Source of the DNA: an uncultured Oscillospiraceae bacterium
GTDB lineage: Bacteria > Bacillota > Clostridia > Oscillospirales > Oscillospiraceae
Length of the DNA stretch: 32,336 nucleotides
NCBI GenBank assembly: GCA_949841465.1
Contig: CATKZW010000036.1
Coordinates: 1 to 32,336 of the forward strand
Direction: 5' to 3'
Shown one piece after another: positions 15,487 through 23,852 of this stretch. Both the position numbers and the translations under genes were made by a program. A model generated the notes under the pieces. The model had not been told where the DNA came from, did no database searches, and saw nothing but the letters and a program-made list of their open reading frames with translations. How positions within the stretch are numbered: position 1 is the stretch's first letter; each line of letters begins with the position of its first letter.

Positions 15487-16014
15487 CTATTCCTCAATGA
15501 GGACAAGCTTCACCGGGATGTCGAATTCCTCTCGGGGGATGCGCTCAGCCAGCCGCCCCGGACGGCACACGCACACCGTAAAGCCGGGGAAATCAGTGAG
15601 CCAGCGGTCGTAATACCCGCCCCCCCAGCCCAGGCGGTAGCCCTCCCGGTCTACCATCAGGTGGGGGATGAGGGCCACGGCGATCTCGTCCTTGCCGATG
15701 ACGGCGCAGGAGTCGTCCGGCTCGGGGATGCCGAAGCGGTTGGGGATCAGCTGCTCGATGTCCAGCACCTGACGGGCCTCCATGCCCCGGTGGGGCAGCA
15801 CCACCGGCAGGGCCACCCGCTTGCCCCGGTCCAGCAGGGCGCGGATCAGGGGGACCGTGTCCGGCTCCCGGCCGGTGCCGTAAAACACCATGACGGTGTC
15901 CGCCGCCTCCACCTGGGGCAGGGCCAGGAAGCGCTCGAACAACGCTTCCGCCTCCACCTGGGGTAGGCCGGCGGCGTGGCGGCGCAGCTCCGCCTTGCGT
16001 TCCTGGACGGTCAT
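15487..16014 (-). CDS. 5-formyltetrahydrofolate cyclo-ligase
   Basis: A 175-residue ATP-dependent enzyme converting 5-formyl-THF to 5,10-methenyl-THF, which salvages folate and removes an inhibitory folate. The N-terminus has RKAELRR for ATP binding. The hallmark GYRLGWGGGYYDRWL (about residues 125-139) forms the nucleotide/folate site, and VMVFYGTGREPDT and VALIPHLMVDREG are family-typical. It overlaps the upstream DJ-1 gene by 4 bases, so it is translationally coupled. The last residues end 5 bases from the hairpin at 15461-15482. Confidence 0.93.
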   Translation of the reverse strand: MTVQERKAELRRHAAGLPQVEAEALFERFLALPQVEAADTVMVFYGTGREPDTVPLIRALLDRGKRVALPVVLPHRGMEARQVLDIEQLIPNRFGIPEPDDSCAVIGKDEIAVALIPHLMVDREGYRLGWGGGYYDRWLTDFPGFTVCVCRPGRLAERIPREEFDIPVKLVLIEE

Positions 16015-16568
16015 GGCCGATAATGCAGTCCGGCGCGGACTCGATCGGCGGCGTCGGCGCCTGCCAGCACCTCCACCAGGGCCAGGCCGAAGTCAAACGC
16101 GGAACCGGGCCCCCGGCCGGTGACCAGCCTGCCGTCGGCCACCACGGGATGGTCCATGAAGGGGACGGCCCCGGCCTTCACCAGTTCTCCCTCCATCCCG
16201 GGATAGCACACGCAGCCCGCCCCCCTGGGCAGCAGTCCCGCCCGGGCCAGCAGGGTGGGGGCGGCGCAGATGGCCGCCAGCCAAATCTCGGGCTCCTCCG
16301 CCGCCTGACGGATGAGGGCCATGGCGGATTTGCTGCCCTCCATGGAGGCCACGCCCCCCATGCCGCCGGGGAGCACCACCATGTCGCCCGCTTTCAGCGC
16401 GGCCTCCTCCACGGGCAGGTCCGCCCGGACGGTGATATTGTGGGAGCCGGTGACGGCGCTCCCGCCGATGCCGGTGAGGGCGACGGGCAGGTCCGCCCGG
16501 CGCAGCACGTCGGCGGCGACCAGAGCCTCTGCCTCCTCAAAGCCCGCGCCCAACAGGATATAGACCAT
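16011..16568 (-). CDS. DJ-1/PfpI-family protein
   Basis: A 185-residue protein of the DJ-1 superfamily (chaperone, deglycase or oxidative-stress roles in different members). The nucleophile elbow AAICAAP carries Cys101. Glu14 in GFEEAEALVAADVLRRAD matches the Glu18 that activates the DJ-1 cysteine, and GDMVVLPGGMGG forms the glycine loop. The fold length is complete. ATG 16568 follows AAAGGAAAGG. It is the first of a pair with 5-formyl-THF cyclo-ligase. The WecG/TagA gene lies 48 bp upstream in the same direction, so a three-gene transcript is possible. Confidence 0.9.
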   Translation of the reverse strand: MVYILLGAGFEEAEALVAADVLRRADLPVALTGIGGSAVTGSHNITVRADLPVEEAALKAGDMVVLPGGMGGVASMEGSKSAMALIRQAAEEPEIWLAAICAAPTLLARAGLLPRGAGCVCYPGMEGELVKAGAVPFMDHPVVADGRLVTGRGPGSAFDFGLALVEVLAGADAADRVRAGLHYRP

Positions 16569-16616
16569 AGTGCATCTGCCTTTCCTTTATGTTATGTTGT
16601 GTGACGTATCGTATTG

Positions 16617-17339
16617 TTATTTTCCCCTGATCCTCGCGCCCACGGCGGAGGTCAGGAACAGGGGCAGCCTGGCCATGCGCCCGATGCGGGAGGGCTCCTT
16701 CATCAGCCGGTACAGCCACTCCAGCCCCAGCTTCTGGAACTGCTCCGGGGCACGTTCCACCCTGCCCGCGAACACGTCCAGGGAGCCGCCCAGGCCGACG
16801 TACAGCCGGGCTCCGGCGGCCCGGCCATTGGCGGCGATCCACTTCTCCTGCTTGGGGGCCCCCAGGCAGACAAAGACGATGTCGGCTCCGGCCGCCCGGA
16901 TGGCGTCCGCCACCGGGCCGTCCTCCTTGAAGTAACCGTCATGGGCGCCGCACACCACAAGGCCGGGATAGGCGGCCCGGAGGTTGACCGCAGCCTGCTC
17001 CGCCACCCCCGGCGCCGCGCCCAGCAGGAACAGCCGCCTGCCCGTCCCGGCCACCCGGCCCAGCAGGGCGGCGGCGAAGTCGATGCCGGGCACCCGGGCC
17101 CGCAGGGGCCTGCCCAGGATTTTGGCGGCGTAGATGACCCCCACGCCGTCGGGGATGACCAGGTCCGCGCCGGCTAAAATCTCCGCGAATTCCGGGTCTT
17201 TCCCGGCCCGCTGGACGATCTCCGGATTGGGGGTGGCCGCCAGGTGGGGGCCGTCCTCCTCCAGCAGCTCCAGCGCCCTGTCCACCGCCTCGTCCAGCGT
17301 CACATTGTCAAAGGCCACGCCCAGCACGTCCACCCGCAC
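16617..17339 (-). CDS. WecG/TagA/CpsF-family glycosyltransferase
   Basis: A 240-residue GT26 enzyme that adds an N-acetylmannosamine(-uronate) residue to an undecaprenyl-linked sugar in teichoic acid or surface polysaccharide synthesis. Family motifs are VDVLGVAFDNVTLDEAV, TPNPEIV, DLVIPDGVGV with the catalytic-type Asp, GIDFAAALL, LFLLGAAPGVAEQAA, HDGYF and FVCLGAPKQEKWI, ending in a basic membrane-proximal helix. I chose GTG 17339 because an exact AGGAGG lies 8 bases upstream and the family begins here. The ATGs at 17417 and 17372 have no ribosome binding site, and the promoter at 17384-17412 lies between them. Confidence 0.9.
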   Translation of the reverse strand: MRVDVLGVAFDNVTLDEAVDRALELLEEDGPHLAATPNPEIVQRAGKDPEFAEILAGADLVIPDGVGVIYAAKILGRPLRARVPGIDFAAALLGRVAGTGRRLFLLGAAPGVAEQAAVNLRAAYPGLVVCGAHDGYFKEDGPVADAIRAAGADIVFVCLGAPKQEKWIAANGRAAGARLYVGLGGSLDVFAGRVERAPEQFQKLGLEWLYRLMKEPSRIGRMARLPLFLTSAVGARIRGK

Positions 17340-17383
17340 GGCGCATTCCTCCTCTTTGGCATACCAATCCATTATCTTTTGGC

Positions 17384-17412
17384 ATTTTAGCACAACCTTG
17401 GAAAAAAGTCCA
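17384..17412 (-). promoter_or_regulatory. extended -10 promoter of the WecG/TagA gene
   Basis: TGGACT (17412-17407), 17 bases, then TAAAAT (17389-17384) preceded by TGC, on the - strand. Transcription would start near 17377, ruling out a translation start at 17417. Confidence 0.55.
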
Positions 17413-17783
17413 CCCATGGCGGGAAGTATTTACAGTCCGTTCAAGAAGAAGCGCGGAGAAGCGCTCAGCGAGGGAGCTTGGACCGGAGCGAGGCCGAGCG
17501 CAGGGCCCAGAGCCCTATTGGGCCCAAGACCAGGCCGAGCCGGAGGGAAAGCGACCGAACGCCCTGAGCGCTTCGCAGCGTGACAAAGAAGAAGCGCAGA
17601 GCCGTCGTGAGCAGCGCGGATGGAGCGGAGCGAGGGAAAAAGCTCAAGCCTGCGGAGCAGGCTGGTTTTTTCACGAGACGGAGCGAAGCCGCGCGTCGCG
17701 AACAGGCGCAGCGTGACAAGGAAGAAGCGCGGAGCCGTCGTGAGCAGCGCGGGAACTTGGACCGGCGCGGCGGGTCCAGCTTT
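17413..17783. repeat. non-coding spacer with 47-bp direct repeats
   Basis: Two copies of a 47-bp unit (17574-17620 and 17707-17753; CGCAGCGTGACAA...AGCGCGG) differ at only about three positions and are 133 bp apart. The core GCCGTCGTGAGC recurs a third time at 17847-17858, on the transcription start of the next operon. The stretch is purine-rich on the + strand, dense in GAGCG/GCGAG/GCGCAG words, and translates only to low-complexity Arg/Lys/Ser-rich sequence. No convincing gene, start signal or RNA gene is visible. It looks like a degenerate intergenic repeat family rather than coding DNA. Confidence 0.6.
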
Positions 17784-17805
17784 CGGAAATTTGTCGGAAA
17801 TTTGT
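17784..17805 (+). promoter_or_regulatory. tandem 11-bp repeat upstream of the ABC promoter
   Basis: CGGAAATTTGT occurs twice back to back (17784-17794 and 17795-17805), ending 11 bases before the -35 element. The one-helical-turn period and position suggest a regulator site. Confidence 0.45.
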
Positions 17806-17816
17806 GCAATTTGCCC

Positions 17817-17845
17817 TTGACATCAACGCTGTAAAGCGATATACT
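17817..17845 (+). promoter_or_regulatory. near-consensus sigma-A promoter of the ABC operon
   Basis: TTGACA (17817-17822), 17 bases, TATACT (17840-17845). Transcription should begin around 17852. The leader contains a hairpin just before the ribosome binding site: TGTGC (17876-17880) with GCACA (17912-17916), and CGCTTTG (17887-17893) with CAAAGCG (17900-17906). Confidence 0.88.
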
Positions 17846-17934
17846 AGCCGTCGTGAGCTGAAAGGCTCCATTCTTTGTGCCCCCGGCGCTTTGGCGGCGC
17901 AAAGCGATAAAGCACATTTTGGAGGAATACAAAA

Positions 17935-19008
17935 ATGAAAAAGACCGCAAAGCTGCTGGCGCTGCTTCTGGCGCTGGCCATGGCCCTGTCTTTGGCCGCT
18001 TGCTCCGCCTCCCCCAATGGCCCCGGCGAAGCCCCGGACGAAGACAACAGCGTCTCCGCCGAGAATTCCCAGCCCAGCGCCGCCCCCGAGAACAGCACCG
18101 GCCCCGCCGATAATAAGGGGAACGACGGGAAGTATGTGGTTGGCATCTGCCAGCTGCTGCCCCACCCCGCCCTGAACCTGGCCACCGAGGGCTTTAAGGA
18201 CGCCCTGAAGGCGGAATTCGGCGATAACGTGGAAATTAAGGAGGGCAACGCCGGCGGCGACCCCGCCAACTGCGCCACCATCATCGACGGCTTTGTGGCG
18301 GACAACGTGGATCTGATCCTGGCCAACGCCACCCCGTCCCTCACCGCCGCCGCCTCCGCCACCGACACCATCCCCATCCTGGGCACCGCCGTCACCAACT
18401 ACGGCATCGCCCTGAACCTGGACACCACGGAGGACAAGGTGCTGGGCGGCAACATCTCCGGCACCTCCGACCTGGCTCCCCTGGACCAGCAGGCGGCTAT
18501 GGTCAAGGAGCTGTTCCCCGACGCCAAGAACGTGGGCCTGCTGTACTGCACCGCCGAGGCCAACTCCGTCTACCAGATTGAGACCGTCCAGGGCTTCCTG
18601 GAGGGCATGGGCTACACCTGCAAGCGCTACGGCTTCAACGACGTGAACGACCTGTCCGCCGTGACCCAGACCGCCGCCGACGAGTCCGACGTCATCTACG
18701 TTCCCACCGATAACACCGCCGCCGACAACGCCTCCACCATTGCCGACGTGACAATTCCTGCCGGCGTGCCCGTCATCGCCGGCGAGGAGGGCATCTGCGG
18801 CGGCTGCGGCGTAGCCACCCTGTCCATCAGCTACTACGAGATCGGTCAGATCGCGGGGGAGATGGCCGCGCAGATCCTCAAGGGTGAGAAGAGCGTGTCT
18901 GAGATGGCCATCGGCTTCGACACCACCCTGGACAAAAAATACAATCCTGCCATCTGCGAGGCGCTGGGCCTGACCATGCCCGACGATTATATCGCCATCG
19001 AGGGCTGA
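17935..19008 (+). CDS. ABC transporter substrate-binding lipoprotein (TrpX-like)
   Basis: A 357-residue extracytoplasmic solute-binding lipoprotein. The signal peptide ends in the lipobox SLAAC, with lipidated Cys23, followed by an acidic, Asn/Pro-rich linker to about residue 60. The body belongs to the ABC_sub_bind family (PF04392): VVGICQLLPHPALNLATEGFKDAL, PILGTAVTNYG, NVGLLYCTAEANS and VIAGEEGICGGCGVATLSISYYEIGQ. Characterised relatives (TrpX of streptococci) bind tryptophan or other aromatic amino acids; the substrate here is inferred only from family. GGAGG is 9 bases before ATG 17935. It is followed by a strong terminator and then by its permease and ATPase. Confidence 0.92.
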   Translation: MKKTAKLLALLLALAMALSLAACSASPNGPGEAPDEDNSVSAENSQPSAAPENSTGPADNKGNDGKYVVGICQLLPHPALNLATEGFKDALKAEFGDNVEIKEGNAGGDPANCATIIDGFVADNVDLILANATPSLTAAASATDTIPILGTAVTNYGIALNLDTTEDKVLGGNISGTSDLAPLDQQAAMVKELFPDAKNVGLLYCTAEANSVYQIETVQGFLEGMGYTCKRYGFNDVNDLSAVTQTAADESDVIYVPTDNTAADNASTIADVTIPAGVPVIAGEEGICGGCGVATLSISYYEIGQIAGEMAAQILKGEKSVSEMAIGFDTTLDKKYNPAICEALGLTMPDDYIAIEG

Positions 19009-19032
19009 TCGAACCGGATTGTGACCTGAAAG

Positions 19033-19066
19033 CCGCGGGAAAGCGATTTCCTTTCCCGCGGTTTTT
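19033..19066 (+). terminator. intrinsic terminator inside the ABC operon
   Basis: CCGCGGGAAAG (19033-19043) pairs perfectly with CTTTCCCGCGG (19051-19061) and is followed by TTTTT. It sits between the binding-protein gene and the permease, so readthrough would set a high binding-protein to permease ratio. Confidence 0.93.
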
Positions 19067-19118
19067 GGCATAACCGCCGCACGTCTGTTTTGCCACTATG
19101 AACACTGGAGGAATGAGT

Positions 19119-20078
19119 ATGGACTTCCTGCTCTCATTTTTAAATTCCCTGCCCGGCGCCGCAGGGCAGGGGCTGGCCTGGGGTGTCATGGCCATCGGGG
19201 TGTACATCACCTACCGCGTCCTGGACGTGGCCGACCTGACCGTGGACGGCTCCCTTGCCACCGGCGGGGCGGTGTGCGCCCTGCTCATCAGTATGGGGGT
19301 AAACCCCTGGATTGCCATGCTGGCGGCGCTGCTGGCCGGGATGCTGGCCGGGCTGGCCACCGGGATGTTCCACACCCTGTGCGGCATCCCCGCTATTCTG
19401 TCCGGCATCCTCACCCAGCTGGCGCTGTACTCCATCAACCTGCGCATCATGGCCATTGGGGACGCCAGCGCCAAGACCAAGTCCTCCCTGGCCATCAGCG
19501 TGGACCGGCACAGCCTGCTGGTGTCCTCCCGGAACATCCGGAAGCTGACGCTGGAAAACCCCCTGCTGCTGCTGGCGCTGCTGGTGGCGGCGGTGATCGC
19601 AGTGCTGTACTGGTTCTTCGGCACCGAGCAGGGGTCCGCCCTGCGGGCCACGGGTTCCAACAGCAATATGGCCCGGGCCCAGGGCATCAACACCGACCGG
19701 AGCAAGGTGCTGGGCCTGGTGGTGTCCAACGGGCTGGTGGCCCTGGCCGGGGCCCTGCTGGCCCAGTATCAGGGCAGCTCCACCATCGACATGGGCCGGG
19801 GCGCCATCGTCATCGGCCTGGCCGCCGTGATCATCGGCGAGGTGCTGCTCAGCGGCGTGTTCCGCAATTTCGCGCTGAAGCTGCTCTCCTGCGTCATCGG
19901 CGCCATCATCTACTACGCCGTCATCACCCTGGTGCTCCGCCTGGGGCTGGAGACCACCGACCTGAAGCTGCTCACCGCCCTGGTGGTGGCCGTGTTCCTC
20001 ACCATCCCCTATTGGAAGGGCAAATACTTCTCCAAGGCCGTGAAACCCGCAAGAAAGGAGGAGAACACCCATGCTTGA
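19119..20078 (+). CDS. ABC transporter permease (TrpY-like)
   Basis: A 319-residue inner-membrane permease of the BPD_transp_2 (branched-chain/sugar-type) family with about eight to ten hydrophobic helices. Recognisable segments are VADLTVDGSLATGGAV near the N-terminus and the EAA-like loop GSNSNMARAQGINTDRSKVLGLVVSNGLVALAGALLAQ, which contacts the ATPase. ATG 19119 is the chosen start because GGAGGA ends 6 bases before it; ATG 19098 and 19113 are badly spaced. It overlaps the ATPase by 8 bases. With the lipoprotein and ATPase it forms a complete importer of the TrpXYZ type. I see no second promoter between terminator and gene, so it probably depends on readthrough. Confidence 0.93.
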   Translation: MDFLLSFLNSLPGAAGQGLAWGVMAIGVYITYRVLDVADLTVDGSLATGGAVCALLISMGVNPWIAMLAALLAGMLAGLATGMFHTLCGIPAILSGILTQLALYSINLRIMAIGDASAKTKSSLAISVDRHSLLVSSRNIRKLTLENPLLLLALLVAAVIAVLYWFFGTEQGSALRATGSNSNMARAQGINTDRSKVLGLVVSNGLVALAGALLAQYQGSSTIDMGRGAIVIGLAAVIIGEVLLSGVFRNFALKLLSCVIGAIIYYAVITLVLRLGLETTDLKLLTALVVAVFLTIPYWKGKYFSKAVKPARKEENTHA

Positions 20079-20865
20079 CGTGAAGAACATTTACAAGACC
20101 TTCAACCCCGGCACCGTCAACGAAAAGACCGCCCTGCGGGGGGTGTCCCTCACCCTGAACGACGGGGACTTTGTCACCGTCATCGGCGGCAACGGCGCGG
20201 GCAAGTCCACCCTGCTCAACGCGGTGGCGGGGGTGTGGCCGGTGGACGAGGGCACCATCTCCGTCGGCGGGGTGGACGTCACCCGCCTGCCGGAGCACAA
20301 GCGGGCGAAATACATCGGCCGGGTGTTCCAGGACCCTATGATGGGTACCGCCGCCACCATGCAGATTGAGGAGAACATGGCCCTGGCCGCCCGCCGGGGC
20401 CGGGCCCGCACCCTGCGCCCCGGCATCACCCGGGACGAACGGGACCACTACCGGGAGATGCTCAAGATCCTGGACCTGGGGCTGGAGGACCGGCTCACCT
20501 CCAAGGTGGGCCTGCTGTCCGGCGGCCAGCGCCAGGCGCTGACCCTGCTGATGGCCACCCTGCAAAAGCCCCAGCTGCTGCTGCTGGACGAGCACACCGC
20601 CGCCCTGGACCCCAAGACCGCCGCCAAGGTGCTGGACGCCACCGAGCGCATCGTGCAGAAGGATCACCTCACCACGCTGATGATTACCCACAACATGAAG
20701 GATGCCATTGTCCACGGCAACCGTCTCATCATGATGTACGAGGGGAACATCGCCCTGGATATCTCCGGGGAGGAGAAGAAGAAGCTCACTGTGGAGGACC
20801 TGCTGGCCAAGTTCGGCCAGGCTACCGGCTCCGATGAGGCGGACGACAAGCTGCTGCTGGGCTGA
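20071..20865 (+). CDS. ABC transporter ATP-binding protein (TrpZ-like)
   Basis: A 264-residue cytosolic ATPase that powers the importer. Walker A is GGNGAGKST (about residues 43-51), followed by the Q-loop region GRVFQDPMMGT, signature LLSGGQRQALTLLMA, Walker B LLLLDEHTAALDP and the switch His in MITHNM. AAAGGAGG lies 9 bases before ATG 20071 within the permease's end, giving translational coupling. The C-terminal about 30 residues (ISGEEKKKLTVEDLLAKFG) are typical of this ATPase subgroup. The hairpin at 20905-20942 ends the operon. Confidence 0.95.
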   Translation: MLDVKNIYKTFNPGTVNEKTALRGVSLTLNDGDFVTVIGGNGAGKSTLLNAVAGVWPVDEGTISVGGVDVTRLPEHKRAKYIGRVFQDPMMGTAATMQIEENMALAARRGRARTLRPGITRDERDHYREMLKILDLGLEDRLTSKVGLLSGGQRQALTLLMATLQKPQLLLLDEHTAALDPKTAAKVLDATERIVQKDHLTTLMITHNMKDAIVHGNRLIMMYEGNIALDISGEEKKKLTVEDLLAKFGQATGSDEADDKLLLG

Positions 20866-20904
20866 TTCTGAGGACAGAATTTGATTTCCATACCCTCAGC
20901 GCAG

Positions 20905-20942
20905 AAAACCGCCCGCATTCGGTTTGAATGCGGGCGGTTTTT
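20905..20942. terminator. bidirectional intrinsic terminator
   Basis: AAAACCGCCCGCATTC (20905-20920) pairs perfectly with GAATGCGGGCGGTTTT (20926-20941) around GGTTT, with T-runs on both strands. It ends the ABC operon and, from the other side, glnS. Bases 20943-21077 between it and glnS hold nothing I recognise. Confidence 0.95.
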
Positions 20943-21077
20943 GAGGCTTCCATTATGCGCTTGCCATCTCATCGTGTTTCGTTCACCAATGGCCGCGGCG
21001 GAACACCGGCAGGCTGCGGCCGCATTGGGCTTTGCAAAGAGCCTAAGCGTCTCACCCGGGCTCTTTTATCGGCTGCA

Positions 21078-22763
<1,686 letters not shown>

Positions 22764-22820
22764 GTCTGTCACTCCTCGTAAATAAAATAGGTAGGCTCCG
22801 GCATATTCCAAAGCCCACCT

Positions 22821-22849
22821 ATTATATCCGGTTTTATCCGGAAAAGCAA
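22821..22849 (-). promoter_or_regulatory. sigma-A promoter of glnS with 5'-end hairpin
   Basis: On the - strand TTGCTT (22849-22844), 17 bases, TATAAT (22826-22821). An imperfect inverted repeat (22788-22801 with 22808-22821) begins in the -10. A transcript starting near 22815 would open with an 8-bp hairpin GGCTTTGG/CCGGAGCC, followed by a T/A-rich stretch. The leader is only about 50 bases, and no T-box is present. Confidence 0.8.
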
Positions 22850-22886
22850 CATGCACTTTTTACAGGCATTTGGCTGAAATCCCCCC

Positions 22887-22917
22887 TTGACTCTCACGCC
22901 GCGTCATAGGGTATAGT
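22887..22917 (+). promoter_or_regulatory. MerR-type promoter with 19-bp spacer and central dyad
   Basis: TTGACT (22887-22892), 19 bases, TATAGT (22912-22917). The over-long spacer contains the perfect dyad ACGC-C-GCGT (22896-22904) with partly matching flanks. MerR-family activators bind exactly such stretched promoters, so this is a likely autoregulated promoter of the regulator that follows. Confidence 0.75.
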
Positions 22918-22939
22918 CTTGTTCAGGAGGCGAACAGCG

Positions 22940-23674
22940 ATGAGATTAACCGTCAGCGAAGCGGCAAAGCGGGCCGGCGTCAGTGTGCGGACACTGCACT
23001 ATTACGATGAGATCGGGCTGCTGAAACCGTCGGAGACCAGCCAGGCCGGATACCGTTTTTACGACGACATGGCCATGGCGGCTCTGCAGCAGATCCTGTT
23101 CTATCGTGAGCTGGACGTGCCGCTGGAGCAGATCGGGCGCATCCTGAACGCCCCCGACAACGACCGCACCGAGGCCCTGCAAAAGCACCGGACGCTGCTG
23201 CTGATGAAGCGGCGGCGGCTGGACGATATGCTGCGGCTGGTGGACGAGACGATTGGAGGCATGACCATGTACGACGAGAGACCCAAGCCCACCCAGGCGG
23301 ACTGGGAGGCGGTGAAGGAGCAGTACGCCCGGGAGGCGGCGGAGCGCTGGGGAAACACCGAGGCGTTCCTGGAGAGCCGGGAGAAGCACGCCAAATACAC
23401 CCCCGAGCAGGAGGCGCAGATCAACGCCGAGATGGAGGAGATTTTCCAGGCGTTCGGCGCCTGTGACGACCCGGAGGGGGAGTCGGCCCAGGCCCTGGTG
23501 AAGCGCTGGCAGGGGCACATCACCCAGTATCACTACAACTGCACCGACGGCATCCTGGCCTGTCTGGGGGAGATGTATGTTAACGACCCCCGGTTTCGGG
23601 AGAATCTGGACAAATATGGTCCCGGCACCGCTGAGAAGATGAGCCGGGCTATCGCCGCTTACTGCAAGAAATGA
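22940..23674 (+). CDS. MerR-family regulator, TipA-like
   Basis: A 244-residue regulator with an N-terminal MerR winged helix (about 1-70; LTVSEAAKRAGVSVRTLHYYDEIGLLKPSE, GYRFYDD) and a dimerisation coiled coil (about 75-115). The C-terminal TipAS domain (about 125-244) has the family pattern WEAVKEQYAREAAERWGNTEAF...QALVKRWQGHI. TipAS domains bind thiopeptide antibiotics or other hydrophobic ligands and trigger multidrug responses. AGGAGG is 9 bases before ATG 22940; the frame upstream to 22919 lacks such a site. No efflux pump is adjacent, so targets are unknown. The gene is monocistronic and ended by the hairpin at 23682. Confidence 0.93.
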   Translation: MRLTVSEAAKRAGVSVRTLHYYDEIGLLKPSETSQAGYRFYDDMAMAALQQILFYRELDVPLEQIGRILNAPDNDRTEALQKHRTLLLMKRRRLDDMLRLVDETIGGMTMYDERPKPTQADWEAVKEQYAREAAERWGNTEAFLESREKHAKYTPEQEAQINAEMEEIFQAFGACDDPEGESAQALVKRWQGHITQYHYNCTDGILACLGEMYVNDPRFRENLDKYGPGTAEKMSRAIAAYCKK

Positions 23675-23681
23675 ACGGAGG

Positions 23682-23713
23682 GGCCGGGCCGCGCACGCGG
23701 CCCGGCCTTTCTT
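23682..23713 (+). terminator. intrinsic terminator after the MerR gene
   Basis: GGCCGGGCCGCG (23682-23693) is the perfect complement of CGCGGCCCGGCC (23696-23707), followed by TTTCTT. Confidence 0.9.
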
Positions 23714-23756
23714 CCCGCTCCTGGAAAAAAGATTCGTCAAATTCCTCAAATAACCG

Positions 23757-23785
23757 TTGCCAAACGGCGGGGATTATTGTATAAT
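23757..23785 (+). promoter_or_regulatory. sigma-A promoter of the EF-G-like gene
   Basis: TTGCCA (23757-23762), 17 bases, perfect TATAAT (23780-23785). Transcription is expected near 23792, about 60 bases before the ATG. Confidence 0.85.
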
Positions 23786-23852
23786 TATCGATAGTGACGC
23801 TTTGGCCGCCTCGTCGGGCCTGAGCAGTAATCGTTAAGGAGTGGAACAAACT

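Noticed and set aside
17580-17834. 84-codon Arg/Lys-rich frame and a 161-codon reverse frame in the repeat spacer
   Set aside because: They are translations of the 47-bp repeats, without ribosome binding sites, and would run across the ABC promoter.
22764-22821. T-box attenuator before glnS
   Set aside because: The leader is only about 50 bases and lacks the T-box consensus and specifier loop; only a short 5' hairpin is present.
22764-22856. N-terminal extension of GlnRS to 22856
   Set aside because: It would start upstream of the mapped -10/-35 pair and adds residues absent from GlnRS.
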